NCBI RefSeq assembly: GCF_900636515.1
Contig: NZ_LR134287.1
Span: forward strand, 124,001 to 188,000
Source: Neisseria animalis
Lineage (GTDB): Bacteria > Pseudomonadota > Gammaproteobacteria > Burkholderiales > Neisseriaceae
Length of the DNA: 64,000 nucleotides
Direction of reading: 5' to 3'
A program made the translations under genes and the position numbers. The notes beneath the pieces were generated by a model that made no database searches, had not been told where the DNA came from, and saw nothing but the letters and a program-made list of their open reading frames with translations. Shown here in pieces: positions 37,941 to 47,986 of this stretch (its first letter is position 1; each line of letters starts with the position of its first letter).

Positions 37941-40538
37941 CTATGCCAGCCCTTTCAATTTATACAGCCAATCCAACGCTTCTCTCGGCGACAATTCATC
38001 AGGATTGATTTCAGCCAGCATATCTGCCCATTCATTATTTTTTGCAGACGGCCTTTCTCCGCTGCATGAGCTATCCACAGACAAATTTTCTTCCAAACCG
38101 CTATCATCGTTTTCAGACGGCATCATGCTGAAAATATCCATTTGCGGCTGCTGCGCGGCGGCCTGCCGCTCCAAGCCGTCCAGATGCTTTTGTGCGGACT
38201 TCAGGGCGCGGGCGGGCAGACCGGCGAGTTTGGCAACGGCGATACCGTAGCTTTTGCTGGCGGGGCCGGGTTGGATTTCGTGCAAAAACACAATGTCCTG
38301 CCCCTGCTCCAAGGCGGAAAGGTGCATGTTGACGGCGGCGGCGTGTGTCTCGGGCAGGCGGGTAAGTTCGAAATAATGGGTGGCAAACAGGCTGAACGAT
38401 TTGTTTTTCTGCAATAAATGTTCGGCAATGGCCTGCGCCAGCGCGAGGCCGTCGAATGTGGACGTGCCGCGCCCGACTTCGTCCATCAGCACCAGCGACT
38501 GCTCGGTCGCGTGGTGGAGGATGTAGGCGGTTTCGCTCATTTCCACCATAAAGGTGGAGCGGTTGGAGGCCAAGTCGTCGCTTGCGCCGATACGGGTGAA
38601 AATCTGGTCGATGGGACCGATGGTGGCGGAGGCGGCGGGAACGAAGCTGCCGGTGTGTGCCAACAGGGTAATCAGCGCGACTTGGCGCATGTAGGTGGAT
38701 TTGCCGCCCATATTGGGGCCGGTGAGCAGCATCAGGCGGTGCTTGTGGTCGAAGGCGGTGCTGTTGGTAGTAAAGTGGCGCACCTGCTGCTCGACAACGG
38801 GGTGGCGGCCGTCTGAAATTGCCAAAACGGGATAATCGGCAAACTCGGGACAGACGAAACCGCGTTCGGCGGCATGGCGGGCAAATGCCGACAATACGTC
38901 CAGCGCGGCGGCGGCTTTGGCGGCTTTTTGCAGCTGCGGCAATGCGGCCTGCAATTCTTTGAGCAGGGCTTCGAACAATTGTTTTTCCAAGGCCAAAGCC
39001 TGCTCTTGCGCCGTCAGTACTTTGTCTTCAAAGGTTTTGAGCTCGGGCGTGATAAAACGCTCGGCATTTTTCAGGGTTTGGCGGCGTTGGTAGTCGGCGG
39101 GTGCCTGCTCGGCCTGCACTTTGGAAAGCTCGATGTAAAAGCCGTGTACGCGGTTGAACTCGACTTTCAAGGTGGATAAGCCCGTGCGCTCGCGTTCGCG
39201 GGCTTCCAGAGCCTGAAGAAACTCATCGCCGTGGTTTTGGATGTGGCGCAATTCGTCAAGCTCCGCATGGAAGCCGTGGTTGATGACACCGCCGTCTTTC
39301 AGCCACACCGACGGCTCGGGCATCACCGCCGCCTTCAAACGCTCCGCCAGCGGCAGCGTGGCGGGAAAAACCTGCTGTAACGTTTCCAGCAGGCTGCTGC
39401 CGCCGCAGGACAATTCAATCTGTGCCAATTCGTACAGGCTGTCGCGCAAGGCCGCCAAATCGCGCGGACGGGCATTGCCCACTGCAATCCGTGCCGCAAT
39501 GCGTTCGATGTCGGCAATGTTTTTCAGACGGCCTTGCAGGGCGGGATATTGGTTTTGCAGGGCGGCCACGGCTTCCTGACGGGCGCGGATATGGCTGCGG
39601 TTGCGCAGGGGGTGGTGCAGCCACAATGCCAAGAGGCGGCTGCCCATGTGGGTGGCGCAGTCGTCGAGCACGGAAAACAGCGTCGGGGCTTTTTTGCCGC
39701 TTAAGGTTTGGGTGATTTCCAGATTGCGGCGTGTGGCCGCATCCATGCCGATATACTGGTTTTCCGTTTCCAACGAAAGACCGTCGAGATGTTGCGGCAT
39801 CAGGTTTTGTGTGAGGCGGATATAGTTGAGCAGCGCACCTGCCGCACCTATCGCCGCCGCGTGTTCCGACCTGTCCAAACCGAAGCCGCGCAAATCTTGG
39901 CAGCCGAAATATCCGGTCAGCAGCTTTTCGGCAGTATCGGCGGCAAACTGCCAACCGTTCAGGCGCGTGACATTGCCCGAGGCCGCCTGAAACTGCGGCA
40001 GTTTTTTGCCGTCGGCCAACAAAACCTCCGCCGCCTGAAGGCGCGCCAATTCGTCGGCCAGTTTTTCAGACGGCACGATTTTCACTTTAAATTCACCGCT
40101 CTGCAATGAAGCCCACGCCAAGCCGACCTGCTTTTTATCCGCGTTGACCGCCACGATGCGGTTGGTTTCCTTGTCTTCCAAAAAAGCCGAATCGGTCAGC
40201 GTGCCGGGCGTGACAATCCGCACCACTTTGCGCTCCACCGGCCCTTTGCCCGCGCCGACTTCGCCCACCTGCTCGCAAATCGCCACGCTTTTGCCCATTT
40301 TCACCAGCCGCGCCAGATACTGCTCCGCCGCGTGAAACGGCACGCCCGCCATCTTCACCGGCTCGCTCCCCACCTGCCCGCGCGTGGTCAGGGTGATGTC
40401 CAACAGCTTCGCCGCCTCCACTGCATCGTCGAAAAACAGCTCGTAAAAATCGCCCATGCGGTAAAACACCAGTTTGTCTTGGTGTTCGGCTTTGATGCCG
40501 AGATACTGCTGCATCATCGGGGAGACGGGTTTGGACAT
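37941..40538 (-). CDS. mutS: MutS DNA mismatch-repair protein
   Basis: Recognises mismatches and starts repair with MutL; 865 residues, full length. The N-terminal mismatch-binding segment with the Phe-x-Glu motif ([14 protein letters not shown]) is present. The ABC-type ATPase shows [13 protein letters not shown] (Walker A), [16 protein letters not shown] (Walker B and D-loop) and an H-loop (FATHYFELT). The linker near the C-terminus ([18 protein letters not shown]) is encoded by two uptake sequences read in frame. The start overlaps an uptake sequence upstream. Confidence 0.97.
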   Translation of the reverse strand: MSKPVSPMMQQYLGIKAEHQDKLVFYRMGDFYELFFDDAVEAAKLLDITLTTRGQVGSEPVKMAGVPFHAAEQYLARLVKMGKSVAICEQVGEVGAGKGPVERKVVRIVTPGTLTDSAFLEDKETNRIVAVNADKKQVGLAWASLQSGEFKVKIVPSEKLADELARLQAAEVLLADGKKLPQFQAASGNVTRLNGWQFAADTAEKLLTGYFGCQDLRGFGLDRSEHAAAIGAAGALLNYIRLTQNLMPQHLDGLSLETENQYIGMDAATRRNLEITQTLSGKKAPTLFSVLDDCATHMGSRLLALWLHHPLRNRSHIRARQEAVAALQNQYPALQGRLKNIADIERIAARIAVGNARPRDLAALRDSLYELAQIELSCGGSSLLETLQQVFPATLPLAERLKAAVMPEPSVWLKDGGVINHGFHAELDELRHIQNHGDEFLQALEARERERTGLSTLKVEFNRVHGFYIELSKVQAEQAPADYQRRQTLKNAERFITPELKTFEDKVLTAQEQALALEKQLFEALLKELQAALPQLQKAAKAAAALDVLSAFARHAAERGFVCPEFADYPVLAISDGRHPVVEQQVRHFTTNSTAFDHKHRLMLLTGPNMGGKSTYMRQVALITLLAHTGSFVPAASATIGPIDQIFTRIGASDDLASNRSTFMVEMSETAYILHHATEQSLVLMDEVGRGTSTFDGLALAQAIAEHLLQKNKSFSLFATHYFELTRLPETHAAAVNMHLSALEQGQDIVFLHEIQPGPASKSYGIAVAKLAGLPARALKSAQKHLDGLERQAAAQQPQMDIFSMMPSENDDSGLEENLSVDSSCSGERPSAKNNEWADMLAEINPDELSPREALDWLYKLKGLA

Positions 40539-40694
40539 TTCAGACGGCCTTTTGCGGATTGGTTCGGATAGGGAGGGTTATTGTAGCAAAACAGCGGCGG
40601 ATTTCCGAACAACTTGCTATATACAGACGGCTTTTTGCCCGAAAATACGCTACAATAGCCGTATTCGAACGATACCGGTAATAAAGGAAACCGT

Positions 40695-42338
40695 ATGGCC
40701 TTTTTTGATTTTTTCCGCCGTAAGAAAAAAGACAATGAGCAAGAAACCGAAACCGCCGCATCTGTAGAAACCACAGAAGCGGCAGCAGGGGAGGCAGAGC
40801 AGCCGTCTGAAGCGGCGGCTGATGCTGCCGTGGCAGAGGAAACGCTTGGGCAGCCGCTTGGAGTGCAGGCAGCGCAAACGGCTGCGGTGTCGGAAAGCAA
40901 AACCGGACGCACGGCAGAAACGGCTGAAAACGCCGTTGACATGCCGTCTGAAGTTTCAGACGGCATAGCGGATACGGAAACCGAGGCGGAGTCGGCTGAC
41001 AGGGCGGCGGAAAATACCGTGCAGGCAGACGGGGAAACGGGCGTGGAAACCGCTGCGGACAGTACCGGAGCGGTCATGATGCCGTCTGCAAGTGCGGAAG
41101 CGGCAAGCGCAGAAACGCTTGAATCTGTCGAAGCAGAAAAAGAGGTTGCGGAAGTTCGGGCGGGGGAAGAAACGGAAACCGTCAAAGCGGCGGAAGAAGC
41201 CGTTGCAGAGCAGCCGTCTGAAAATCGGGCGGAAAGCCCGGCAGCCGAAGCAGTTGAGCCGGAAACAGCAGACACCGCATCTGCCCCCGTGCAGCAGCCT
41301 GCAACAAATGAAGCATACGGCGAAGAGACGGAAAACAACGGTATCGGGGCGGAACAGCCGCCTGCAGAAACCCTGCCCGCTGCCGTGATGGAGACCGCAC
41401 CTGAAGCAGAACCCGAAGCCGTATCCAAACCCGGCTGGGCGGCGCGTTTGAAACAAGGTTTGAGCAAGTCCCGCGACAAAATGGCGAAATCGCTGGCGGG
41501 CGTATTCGGCGGCGGTAAAATCGATGAAGATTTGTATGAGGAGCTGGAAACCGTATTAATTACCAGCGACATGGGCATGGAAGCGACCGAATATCTGATG
41601 AAAGACGTACGCAACCGTGTATCGCTCAAAGGCTTGAAAGACGGCGCGGAATTGCGCGGCGCATTGAAAGAGGCGGTTTACGACCTCATCAAGCCGTTGG
41701 AACAGCCGCTGGTGTTGCCCGAAAGTAAAGAGCCGTTTGTGATTATGCTGGCGGGTATCAACGGCGCGGGCAAAACCACTTCCATCGGCAAGCTGGCCAA
41801 ATATTTCCAATCGCAAGGCAAATCCGTGTTGCTGGCGGCGGGCGATACCTTCCGTGCGGCGGCACGCGAGCAGTTGCAGGAATGGGGCGGGCGCAACGGC
41901 GTTACCGTAATTTCCCAATCCACAGGCGATTCTGCCGCGGTGTGTTTCGATGCCGTGCAGGCCGCCAAAGCACGCGGTATCGATGTGGTGCTGGCGGATA
42001 CTGCCGGACGGCTGCCGACCCAGCTTCACCTGATGGAAGAAATCAAAAAAGTGAAGCGCGTATTGCAAAAAGCCATGCCGGACGCGCCGCACGAAATCAT
42101 TGTGGTACTCGATGCCAATATCGGCCAAAATGCCGTCAACCAAGTTAAGGCCTTCGACGATGCGCTGGGACTGACCGGCCTGATTGTGACCAAACTCGAC
42201 GGCACGGCCAAGGGCGGCATTCTGGCGGCATTGGCGGGCAACCGGCCGATTCCCGTGCGCTACATCGGCGTGGGCGAAGGCATCGACGATTTGCGCCCGT
42301 TTGACGCACGCGGGTTTGTAGATGCGTTGTTGGATTGA
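40695..42338 (+). CDS. ftsY: FtsY, signal recognition particle receptor
   Basis: GTPase that docks SRP-ribosome complexes at the membrane; 547 residues. The basic N-terminus ([13 protein letters not shown]) is followed by a long acidic, Ala/Glu-rich A domain (to about residue 245). The NG domain then carries [13 protein letters not shown] (about 353), [19 protein letters not shown] and the C-terminal [20 protein letters not shown]. Several uptake sequences are translated in the A domain, including a perfect inverted pair at 40941-40966. Confidence 0.97.
   Translation: MAFFDFFRRKKKDNEQETETAASVETTEAAAGEAEQPSEAAADAAVAEETLGQPLGVQAAQTAAVSESKTGRTAETAENAVDMPSEVSDGIADTETEAESADRAAENTVQADGETGVETAADSTGAVMMPSASAEAASAETLESVEAEKEVAEVRAGEETETVKAAEEAVAEQPSENRAESPAAEAVEPETADTASAPVQQPATNEAYGEETENNGIGAEQPPAETLPAAVMETAPEAEPEAVSKPGWAARLKQGLSKSRDKMAKSLAGVFGGGKIDEDLYEELETVLITSDMGMEATEYLMKDVRNRVSLKGLKDGAELRGALKEAVYDLIKPLEQPLVLPESKEPFVIMLAGINGAGKTTSIGKLAKYFQSQGKSVLLAAGDTFRAAAREQLQEWGGRNGVTVISQSTGDSAAVCFDAVQAAKARGIDVVLADTAGRLPTQLHLMEEIKKVKRVLQKAMPDAPHEIIVVLDANIGQNAVNQVKAFDDALGLTGLIVTKLDGTAKGGILAALAGNRPIPVRYIGVGEGIDDLRPFDARGFVDALLD
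40941..40966. repeat. Inverted full uptake sequences inside ftsY
   Basis: ATGCCGTCTGAA, two bases GT, then TTCAGACGGCAT: two perfect 12-mers head to head within coding sequence, translated as MPSEVSDGI. Confidence 0.95.
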
Positions 42339-42352
42339 GGCCGTCTGTTTTA

Positions 42353-42486
42353 TATAGTCGAATTACACAGAATAGGGAAAGCCGCAGGCCGTACGGGGCG
42401 GCGGTCCGGCTTCGGAAGTTTAGACAAGCCTACTCTCCCTGAGAAGGGCGCAGCAACGCGGTATCATTCTGTATGAAATGGCGGTA
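42353..42486. repeat. Degenerate Correia-like element
   Basis: It starts TATAGTCGAATTACACAGAAT and ends near CAACGCGGTATCATTCTGTAT. Its centre shows only partial similarity to the 107-bp elements. The right end is not clear. It fills most of the ftsY-DUF606 gap. Confidence 0.6.
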
Positions 42487-42552
42487 ACACATGATGGGTA
42501 TAATCATAAAGTAAACAACTCATATGGCCGCCATGTTGTGATTTGAAGAAAA

Positions 42553-43008
42553 ATGCACACAAATTTTATTTTTGCCCTGTTTGTGGGCATGATTGTTCCG
42601 CTGCAAGCACCGCTAAATGCGTTTGTGGCCCGTTCGCTCGGCTCGCCGTTGTGGGCGACTTTGGTGTCTTTGTCGGTCAGCGTGATGGCGACCGTGCCAC
42701 TGCTTATGCTGTTTCGTGTTTCTGCGCCTGAGTTGGGCAATCTGGGGCAAGTGCCTTGGTATGGCTGGCTCGGCGGATTGTGCGGCGTGGTGTTTGTGGC
42801 AAGCTCGGTCATTCTTGCTCCCAAAATCGGCATTGCCAATTTTGCGGTTTTGGCGATTGCCGGACAGATGATTGGGGCGCTGGTACTTGACCATTTCGGC
42901 TTTTTCGGCTTGAGCGTCAAACCGATTAACCTGTTTAAAGTGTTGGGTGTAGCGGTGATGTTGGGCGGTATTTTGCTCGTGCAATATGGTAATAGAGTGT
43001 CGTCATGA
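42553..43008 (+). CDS. DUF606/YdcZ-type membrane transporter
   Basis: 151 residues with about five hydrophobic helices, related to the DMT superfamily. The start MHTNFIFALFVGMIVPLQAPLNAFVARSLG and the G.W..LGG..GV....S pattern fit DUF606. Members often occur as pairs; only one is present here. The substrate is unknown. Confidence 0.82.
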   Translation: MHTNFIFALFVGMIVPLQAPLNAFVARSLGSPLWATLVSLSVSVMATVPLLMLFRVSAPELGNLGQVPWYGWLGGLCGVVFVASSVILAPKIGIANFAVLAIAGQMIGALVLDHFGFFGLSVKPINLFKVLGVAVMLGGILLVQYGNRVSS

Positions 43009-43090
43009 ATGGATGGTTGCCGGTGTCCGCTTTGCCGCCGTGTGTTGCAGGATAGTTGAAACAGGAATGATTCTGTGTGATTTGATGATA

Positions 43091-43130
43091 AAAGGCCGTC
43101 TGCAAATTAGCATTTTGCAGACGGCCTTTT
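43091..43130. terminator. Uptake-sequence hairpin after the DUF606 gene
   Basis: AAAGGCCGTCTGCAAAT ... ATTTTGCAGACGGCCTTTT, using the GCA variant in both arms and ending in a T tract. It abuts the next Correia-type element. Confidence 0.8.
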
Positions 43131-43235
43131 ATAGTCATTTAAAATAAGAATGATACGGCGTTGCTTTGCCTTGCCGTACTATGTGTACTGTCTGCGGCTT
43201 CGCTGCCTTGTCTCATTCTGTGTTATTCGACTATA
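43130..43235. repeat. Correia-type repeat element, copy 4 (inverted)
   Basis: 106 bp, same orientation as copy 3, from TATAGTCATTTAAAATAAGA to TTCGACTATA. The right end differs slightly (CATTCTGTGTTATTCG). It is inserted directly at the end of a terminator hairpin. Confidence 0.85.
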
Positions 43236-43301
43236 TATCTTGGAAACGGTTTTAACTGCTTAGGCAACCCAAACAACTGTTGTTCGGACAAATGCTTTGG
43301 T

Positions 43302-44351
43302 TTACCGGCCGGATTTCACAAGGTCCGCCAGCAGCTTATAGGAGCGGAGCTGGGCAGTTTGGTCGTAGATGTAGCTGACCGCCATCAGCTCGTCTGCCTG
43401 TACGCTTTCCTGCAAGCGGTCTAATTGGTGTCGGGCGGTATCGGGCGAACCGATCAGGCTGCACGACATCATAGACTCCGCCATGTTCAGGATATGCGGC
43501 GGAACGTGTGTTTCGATATCAGGTTGCGGCGGCAGCATACCGCTGAGACTGCCGGTAACGACGTTCAGGAAAAATTGCAGACAGGTGGAAGAAAGAAAGC
43601 GTGCTTCTTCATCGCTGTCGGCTACGATGGCATTTACGCCAACAATGACTTTCGGTTTGTCCAAAAATGCAGACGGCCTGAACTCGCGGCGGTAGATGGC
43701 AACGGCCTGTTGCAGCATACGCGGTGCGAAGTGCGACGCGAAGGCATAGGGCAGCCCCATGTGTGCGGCAAGATATGCACTTTCGGTACTTGAACCCAAG
43801 ATGTATAGCGGCACGTTCAGCCCCGGGGCAGGGTAGGCGCGGACGTGGGTGCTTTCGGGGACGGACATTTTGACCGGACCGAAGCTGAAGCCTTGTGCGG
43901 CGGTTTCTTCTGCGCTCAGGGGGCTGAAATAATATTGGATTTCTTCGATATCTTGCGGAAAGCTGTGGGCAACATCATCGTGATGGCGGCGGATGGCACG
44001 GGCGGTGGCAGGGTCTGTACCCGGTGCGCGTCCCAAGCCCAAGTCCACGCGGTCGGGATACAGGCTGGCCAGCGTACCGTATTGTTCGGCTACGATAAAC
44101 GGCGAATGATTCGGCAGCATGACTCCGCCCGAACCCACCCGTATCTTGTCGGTGTTGTCCAATACGCGCTGTATCAGCAGGCTGGTGGCGGAGCTGGCAA
44201 GATAGGGCATATTGTGGTGTTCGGCAATCCAGTAGCGGACATAGCCGTGTTGTTCGGCAAACTGAGCCAGCGCAACCAGATTATCGACAGCTTGGATAAA
44301 AGTTTCGCCGTTTCGGAACGGTGCGAGGTTGAGTATGGAAAGAGCGGGCAT
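43302..44351 (-). CDS. LLM class flavin-dependent oxidoreductase (luciferase-like)
   Basis: 349 residues from the ATG at 44351, which has GGAAG upstream; an ATG at 44504 would add 51 residues unlike the family. The TIM-barrel monooxygenase pattern is clear: WIAEHHNMPYLASSATSLLI, GSGGVMLPNHSPFIVAEQYG and RVDLGLGRAPG. It is most like the MsnO8/YhbW-type subgroup. The substrate is not predictable and no flavin reductase is adjacent. Confidence 0.88.
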   Translation of the reverse strand: MPALSILNLAPFRNGETFIQAVDNLVALAQFAEQHGYVRYWIAEHHNMPYLASSATSLLIQRVLDNTDKIRVGSGGVMLPNHSPFIVAEQYGTLASLYPDRVDLGLGRAPGTDPATARAIRRHHDDVAHSFPQDIEEIQYYFSPLSAEETAAQGFSFGPVKMSVPESTHVRAYPAPGLNVPLYILGSSTESAYLAAHMGLPYAFASHFAPRMLQQAVAIYRREFRPSAFLDKPKVIVGVNAIVADSDEEARFLSSTCLQFFLNVVTGSLSGMLPPQPDIETHVPPHILNMAESMMSCSLIGSPDTARHQLDRLQESVQADELMAVSYIYDQTAQLRSYKLLADLVKSGR

Positions 44352-44493
44352 CAATCTTCCTTTGCGGTCGGGATAATATGGGTTGCAGGGATAATTGGGT
44401 CGGGTTTTGCCTGCTTCAAGGGTTCGCGCTTGTTTCCAATCAGCGCAACGGCATGGCAGCGGCTTGTCTTGATTATATTGGACGCATATTGTG

Positions 44494-44536
44494 AAAAACC
44501 CCAAGCAGGTCGGTGATGTTCAACCTGCTTGGGGTG
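44494..44536 (-). terminator. Rho-independent terminator of pgk
   Basis: Read on the minus strand, a perfect 12-bp stem CCCCAAGCAGGT/ACCTGCTTGGGG with a 12-base loop, followed by TTTTT. It lies 15 bp after the pgk stop and contains no uptake core. Confidence 0.93.
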
Positions 44537-44551
44537 GTTTCATAAAAGGTG

Positions 44552-45730
44552 TTATGCGCCGCGTTTTTCCAATACGGCTACGGCAGGCAGCTCTTTGCCT
44601 TCCAAGAATTCCAAGAATGCGCCGCCGCCGGTGGAGATGTAGCTGATTTTGTCGGTTACGCCGAATTTGGCAATCGCCGCCAGTGTGTCGCCGCCTCCTG
44701 CGATAGAGAAGGCTTTGCTTTCGGCGATGGCTTCGGCCAATGCTTTGGTTCCGCCGGCAAATTGGTCAAACTCGAATACGCCTACCGGGCCGTTCCATAC
44801 GACGGTACCGGCGTTTTTCAGGATTTCGGCCAAAGCGGCGGCGGATTCGCTGCCGATGTCCAAAATCATGTCGTCTGCGGCCACATCGGCCACGGCTTTA
44901 CTTTCGGCTGCGGCGTTTTCGGCAAATTCTTTCGCGGTGACCACATCGGTGGGCAGCGGAACGGAGCCGCCTTTGGCTGCCATTTTCGCCATGATTTTTT
45001 CAGACTCTTCCACCAAATCGGTTTCCGCCAGCGATTTGCCGATGGGTTGGCCTTGCGCGAGCAGGAACGTGTTGGCGATGCCGCCACCGACAACCAACTG
45101 GTCCACTTTGTCGGCCAGAGATTCTAAGATGGTCAGTTTGGTGGAAACTTTGCTGCCGGCCACAATGGCAACCATCGGGCGTGCAGGTTCTTTCAGGGCT
45201 TTGCCCAAAGCGTCGAGTTCGCCCGCCATCAATACGCCCGCACAGGCAAGCGGCGCGGCCTGTGCCACGGCTTCGGTTGAGGCTTGGGCGCGGTGGGCGG
45301 TGCCGAATGCGTCGTTGACAAACACGTCGCACAAAGCGGCATAGGCTTTGCCCAGCTCCAAATCGTTTTTCTTTTCGCCTTTGTTGATGCGCACGTTTTG
45401 CAGCATCACCACTTCGCCGGCGTTCAGCGCGGGTTTGTTTTCGCGCCAGTCGTTCAGGACTTTCACTTCTTTGCCCAGCAATCCGCCCAAGTGCGCGGCA
45501 ACGGGGGCAACGTCGTCTTCAGGACGGAATTCGCCTTCGGTCGGGCGGCCGAGGTGGGTCATCACGATGACTGCCGCGCCGTTGTCCAAACAGTATTTAA
45601 TGGAGGCCAGCGAAGCGCGGATACGGGTGTCGTCGCTGATTTTGCCGTCTTTAAACGGTACGTTCATGTCGGCGCGGATGAGTACGGTTTTACCTTGTAC
45701 GTTTTGTTCGGTCAGTTTCAAAAATGCCAT
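44552..45730 (-). CDS. pgk: Phosphoglycerate kinase
   Basis: Glycolytic enzyme converting 1,3-bisphosphoglycerate and ADP to 3-phosphoglycerate and ATP; 392 residues. Signature [18 protein letters not shown] at the start, [29 protein letters not shown] and the GGGDTLAA nucleotide loop. It is transcribed alone, with a ribosome binding site AAAGGAAAC upstream. Confidence 0.97.
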   Translation of the reverse strand: MAFLKLTEQNVQGKTVLIRADMNVPFKDGKISDDTRIRASLASIKYCLDNGAAVIVMTHLGRPTEGEFRPEDDVAPVAAHLGGLLGKEVKVLNDWRENKPALNAGEVVMLQNVRINKGEKKNDLELGKAYAALCDVFVNDAFGTAHRAQASTEAVAQAAPLACAGVLMAGELDALGKALKEPARPMVAIVAGSKVSTKLTILESLADKVDQLVVGGGIANTFLLAQGQPIGKSLAETDLVEESEKIMAKMAAKGGSVPLPTDVVTAKEFAENAAAESKAVADVAADDMILDIGSESAAALAEILKNAGTVVWNGPVGVFEFDQFAGGTKALAEAIAESKAFSIAGGGDTLAAIAKFGVTDKISYISTGGGAFLEFLEGKELPAVAVLEKRGA

Positions 45731-45849
45731 GTCGGTTTCCTTTATAGAAGTGTGGAATCAGGAAAGGGTGAGCGGTGAATGTTAATATTGGGATTATGCG
45801 CGAAGCGGCGGCGGCGGTAAAGCGGCGATGTGGCAGGGCTTGATTTATA

Positions 45850-46488
45850 TTAAGCGGAATTGTCCGGTAGGAGAGCCGGAATGTCAGACGGCCATTCGCT
45901 GCCCAACGGTGCGGTAATGTCGAAAACGGTATCGAGGTAATGGAAACGGATACGCCAAGCGTGCAGAAACAGACGGCAGGCAGTTGTGCCACCGTAAGCG
46001 GTATCGCCCAAAATCGGAGCAGATAATGATTTCATGGCAACACGGAGCTGGTGTGTTTTGCCGGTATGGGGTTGCAGGACAAACAGACGAAGGTTCGGAC
46101 GTAAAGAGCTGCTGTGAAACTGCGTTACCGCAAAATTTTGCTGCGAACGGGTCAGCTTCCATGTGCCGCGCCGCGATTTTTCCATGCCGCCTTTGACCCA
46201 GCCCTGTTTTTTAAGCGGTTTGCCATCGCTTAATGCCAAATAGGTTTTTTGCATGGCGTGGGCGGCAAACTGCTGTGCCAAACAGGAGGCGGCCTGCGGG
46301 TTGAGTGCAAACAGCAATACGCCGCTGGTTGGTTTGTCCAAGCGGTGCAGCAGCCATAAGCGCGGAACGCCCAGTTGTTTGGCCAGTTGCTGCAGGAGAT
46401 TGTCCTCACCTTCTTCCTGATGCACGGCAATGCCTGCCGGTTTGTTGACGGCAACAAAATCAGCCGTCTGCAATAAGATTTCAAGCAT
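45850..46488 (-). CDS. RluA-family pseudouridine synthase
   Basis: 212 residues from the ATG at 46488 (MLEILLQTADFVAVNKPAG); an upstream ATG at 46566 would read through the uptake sequence. The catalytic aspartate is in LLHRLDKPTSGVLLF, followed by KTYLALSDG and the HTGKTHQLRVAM motif. The short form without an S4 domain fits the TruC/RluA-like subgroup acting on tRNA or rRNA; the target uridine cannot be told. It is 15 bp downstream of the GDT1-type gene, which indicates one transcript. Confidence 0.88.
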   Translation of the reverse strand: MLEILLQTADFVAVNKPAGIAVHQEEGEDNLLQQLAKQLGVPRLWLLHRLDKPTSGVLLFALNPQAASCLAQQFAAHAMQKTYLALSDGKPLKKQGWVKGGMEKSRRGTWKLTRSQQNFAVTQFHSSSLRPNLRLFVLQPHTGKTHQLRVAMKSLSAPILGDTAYGGTTACRLFLHAWRIRFHYLDTVFDITAPLGSEWPSDIPALLPDNSA

Positions 46489-46502
46489 TTTGCAGACGGC
46501 CT

Positions 46503-47075
46503 TTAGTGCAGGGAAATACCGCCGCCGGCAAGCGTCATCACACCTAAAGCGCAAAACAGCGCACAAGCGGCGATGCGTACGGTTTTTGCCGGAATTTTTT
46601 TCATCAGCATTTCACCCAAATATACAACCGGCACATTGGCCAGCATCAATCCCAGCGTGCTGCCGCAGACAACCCAAAACAGAGATTGGTATTTTGCGGC
46701 CAGCAAAACCGTAGCGATTTGGGTTTTATCGCCGATTTCCGCCATAAAAAACAGCAAAACCGTTGCCGTGAACGCACCGTATTTCAGCCAACGGCTGTCA
46801 GGATTGTCGTCTTTGTCCGGCAGCAGCAGCCACAGACCGACTGCGATAAAACTGCCGCCGACAATCCATTTGACGGTATCGGGCGATACAAATTGTGCCA
46901 GCCATACGCCCAGTACGGCAGAAAACAGATGGTTCAGCAAAGTTGCCACGAAAATACCGGCAACAATGGCATTTTTCTGGGAGAAACGTGCGGCAAGAAA
47001 CAAAGCGAGCAGTTGGGTTTTATCGCCGATTTCCGCAATAGCAACCCCAAGTGTCGAAGAGAGGAACGCTTCCAT
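46503..47075 (-). CDS. TMEM165/GDT1 (UPF0016) family cation exporter
   Basis: 190 residues from MEAFLSSTLG. Two repeats each carry the signature EIGDKTQ (IAEIGDKTQLLALFLAARF and MAEIGDKTQIATVLLAAKY), within about six transmembrane helices. The family exports Mn2+ (or Ca2+) in exchange for protons. The start at 47075 gives family-like length; an in-frame ATG at 47216 adds 47 unrelated residues. A TATAAT box about 85 bp upstream implies a moderate leader. Confidence 0.87.
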   Translation of the reverse strand: MEAFLSSTLGVAIAEIGDKTQLLALFLAARFSQKNAIVAGIFVATLLNHLFSAVLGVWLAQFVSPDTVKWIVGGSFIAVGLWLLLPDKDDNPDSRWLKYGAFTATVLLFFMAEIGDKTQIATVLLAAKYQSLFWVVCGSTLGLMLANVPVVYLGEMLMKKIPAKTVRIAACALFCALGVMTLAGGGISLH

Positions 47076-47283
47076 AATTTTCAGATACCCAAGCGGTGTG
47101 AGGCAGAACGGCAGCATCCCGGCGGGCAGCAGCAGTTCCTTCAAATCTAAAGTCGTACCATTATAAGGCGGGCGGCAGAACAAATCTACCGCAACACAGC
47201 TTTTACGGTTGTGCACCGAAATTTACAGACGGCATAGTATAATGAGCCGCATTTATCAAACACCTGAATCAATCCGAACACAC

Positions 47284-47919
47284 ATGAAACCCATCATTTA
47301 CTCCCTGACGATCGGCATACTGTTTGGCGCAGCATATCCGGCAACGGCGGAAAAACTGTGCCCTCCGGGAGCGGGCGGCAAGTGCGTAACCGAAAGCATG
47401 GACGGCACGGCAGAGTTCACATTCGAACAGCTTGAGCAGAAGCTCAAAGAAACCGAACAGATTAAAGCCGAAACCAAGCGCAACATCGCTCAAAAAATCG
47501 ATGACGATGTAATCATAAAGCCGCTTGATGCCTCAGCAGTAACCGGGAGCGTCACCAACAGCGCAGAAGCAGCACGTCCCCGCATCGATGTGAAACTGCG
47601 TAACGGCAAAAGCACAACAAGCACCAATGCTGCAAGTTTGAAATCCGCTAAAGAGCGCGCCGCCGCATTGAATAAAAAAGCCAAAATCATTCCCGCTCCC
47701 GTTATCCCTGCACCCAAGCAGAAACCCAAGCCGCAACTGACCCGCAAGCAGATTTTGCAAAACGAAATACGCAACGAACAAGCGGCATTAGCGCGAGCCA
47801 AAGCCCAGCTTAACGTTGCCCGCAAAAAAGGCGACCAAGACAAAATCAGCCGTTTGAGCGGAGCAGTGCGCGATCGTGAGGCTAATATCCGCGCCATTAA
47901 AAATGAAATGAACCGCTAA
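47284..47919 (+). CDS. Secreted coiled-coil protein of unknown function
   Basis: 211 residues from the ATG at 47284, with signal peptide MKPIIYSLTIGILFGAAYPA and cleavage near ATA-EK. Two cysteines follow (LCPPGAGGKC). The rest is polar and Lys/Ala-rich, with coiled-coil stretches (FEQLEQKLKETEQIKAETK; NEIRNEQAALARAKAQLNVA) around a Pro-rich hinge (IPAPVIPAPKQKPKP). I recognise no family; a periplasmic structural or peptidoglycan-associated role is possible. Confidence 0.75.
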   Translation: MKPIIYSLTIGILFGAAYPATAEKLCPPGAGGKCVTESMDGTAEFTFEQLEQKLKETEQIKAETKRNIAQKIDDDVIIKPLDASAVTGSVTNSAEAARPRIDVKLRNGKSTTSTNAASLKSAKERAAALNKKAKIIPAPVIPAPKQKPKPQLTRKQILQNEIRNEQAALARAKAQLNVARKKGDQDKISRLSGAVRDREANIRAIKNEMNR

Positions 47920-47946
47920 GTTCCCCAAACAAACCGGTTTTGTTAC

Positions 47947-47986
47947 AAAAGGCCGTCTGCATATTCGTTTTTGCAGACGGCCTTTT
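47947..47986. terminator. Uptake-sequence terminator
   Basis: AAAAGGCCGTCTGCA ... TGCAGACGGCCTTTT, 27 bp after the secreted-protein gene. From here to the rRNA promoter (47987-48538) I see only AT-rich DNA and a second uptake pair at 48281-48312, no gene. Confidence 0.85.

Noticed and set aside
37769..38008. Small plus-strand frame before mutS as a gene
   Set aside because: It runs into the end of mutS on the other strand, has no good ribosome binding site and includes an uptake sequence.
41092..41388. Lys/Arg-rich open frame in the ftsY linker
   Set aside because: It is another frame of the Ala/Glu-rich coding repeat, without a ribosome binding site.
46996..47216. Possible manganese (yybP-ykoY) riboswitch before the GDT1-type gene
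   Set aside because: The family is often controlled by this riboswitch, and a leader of about 80 nt is present, but I could not find the conserved GGGGAGUAG-type core or the expected paired stems.
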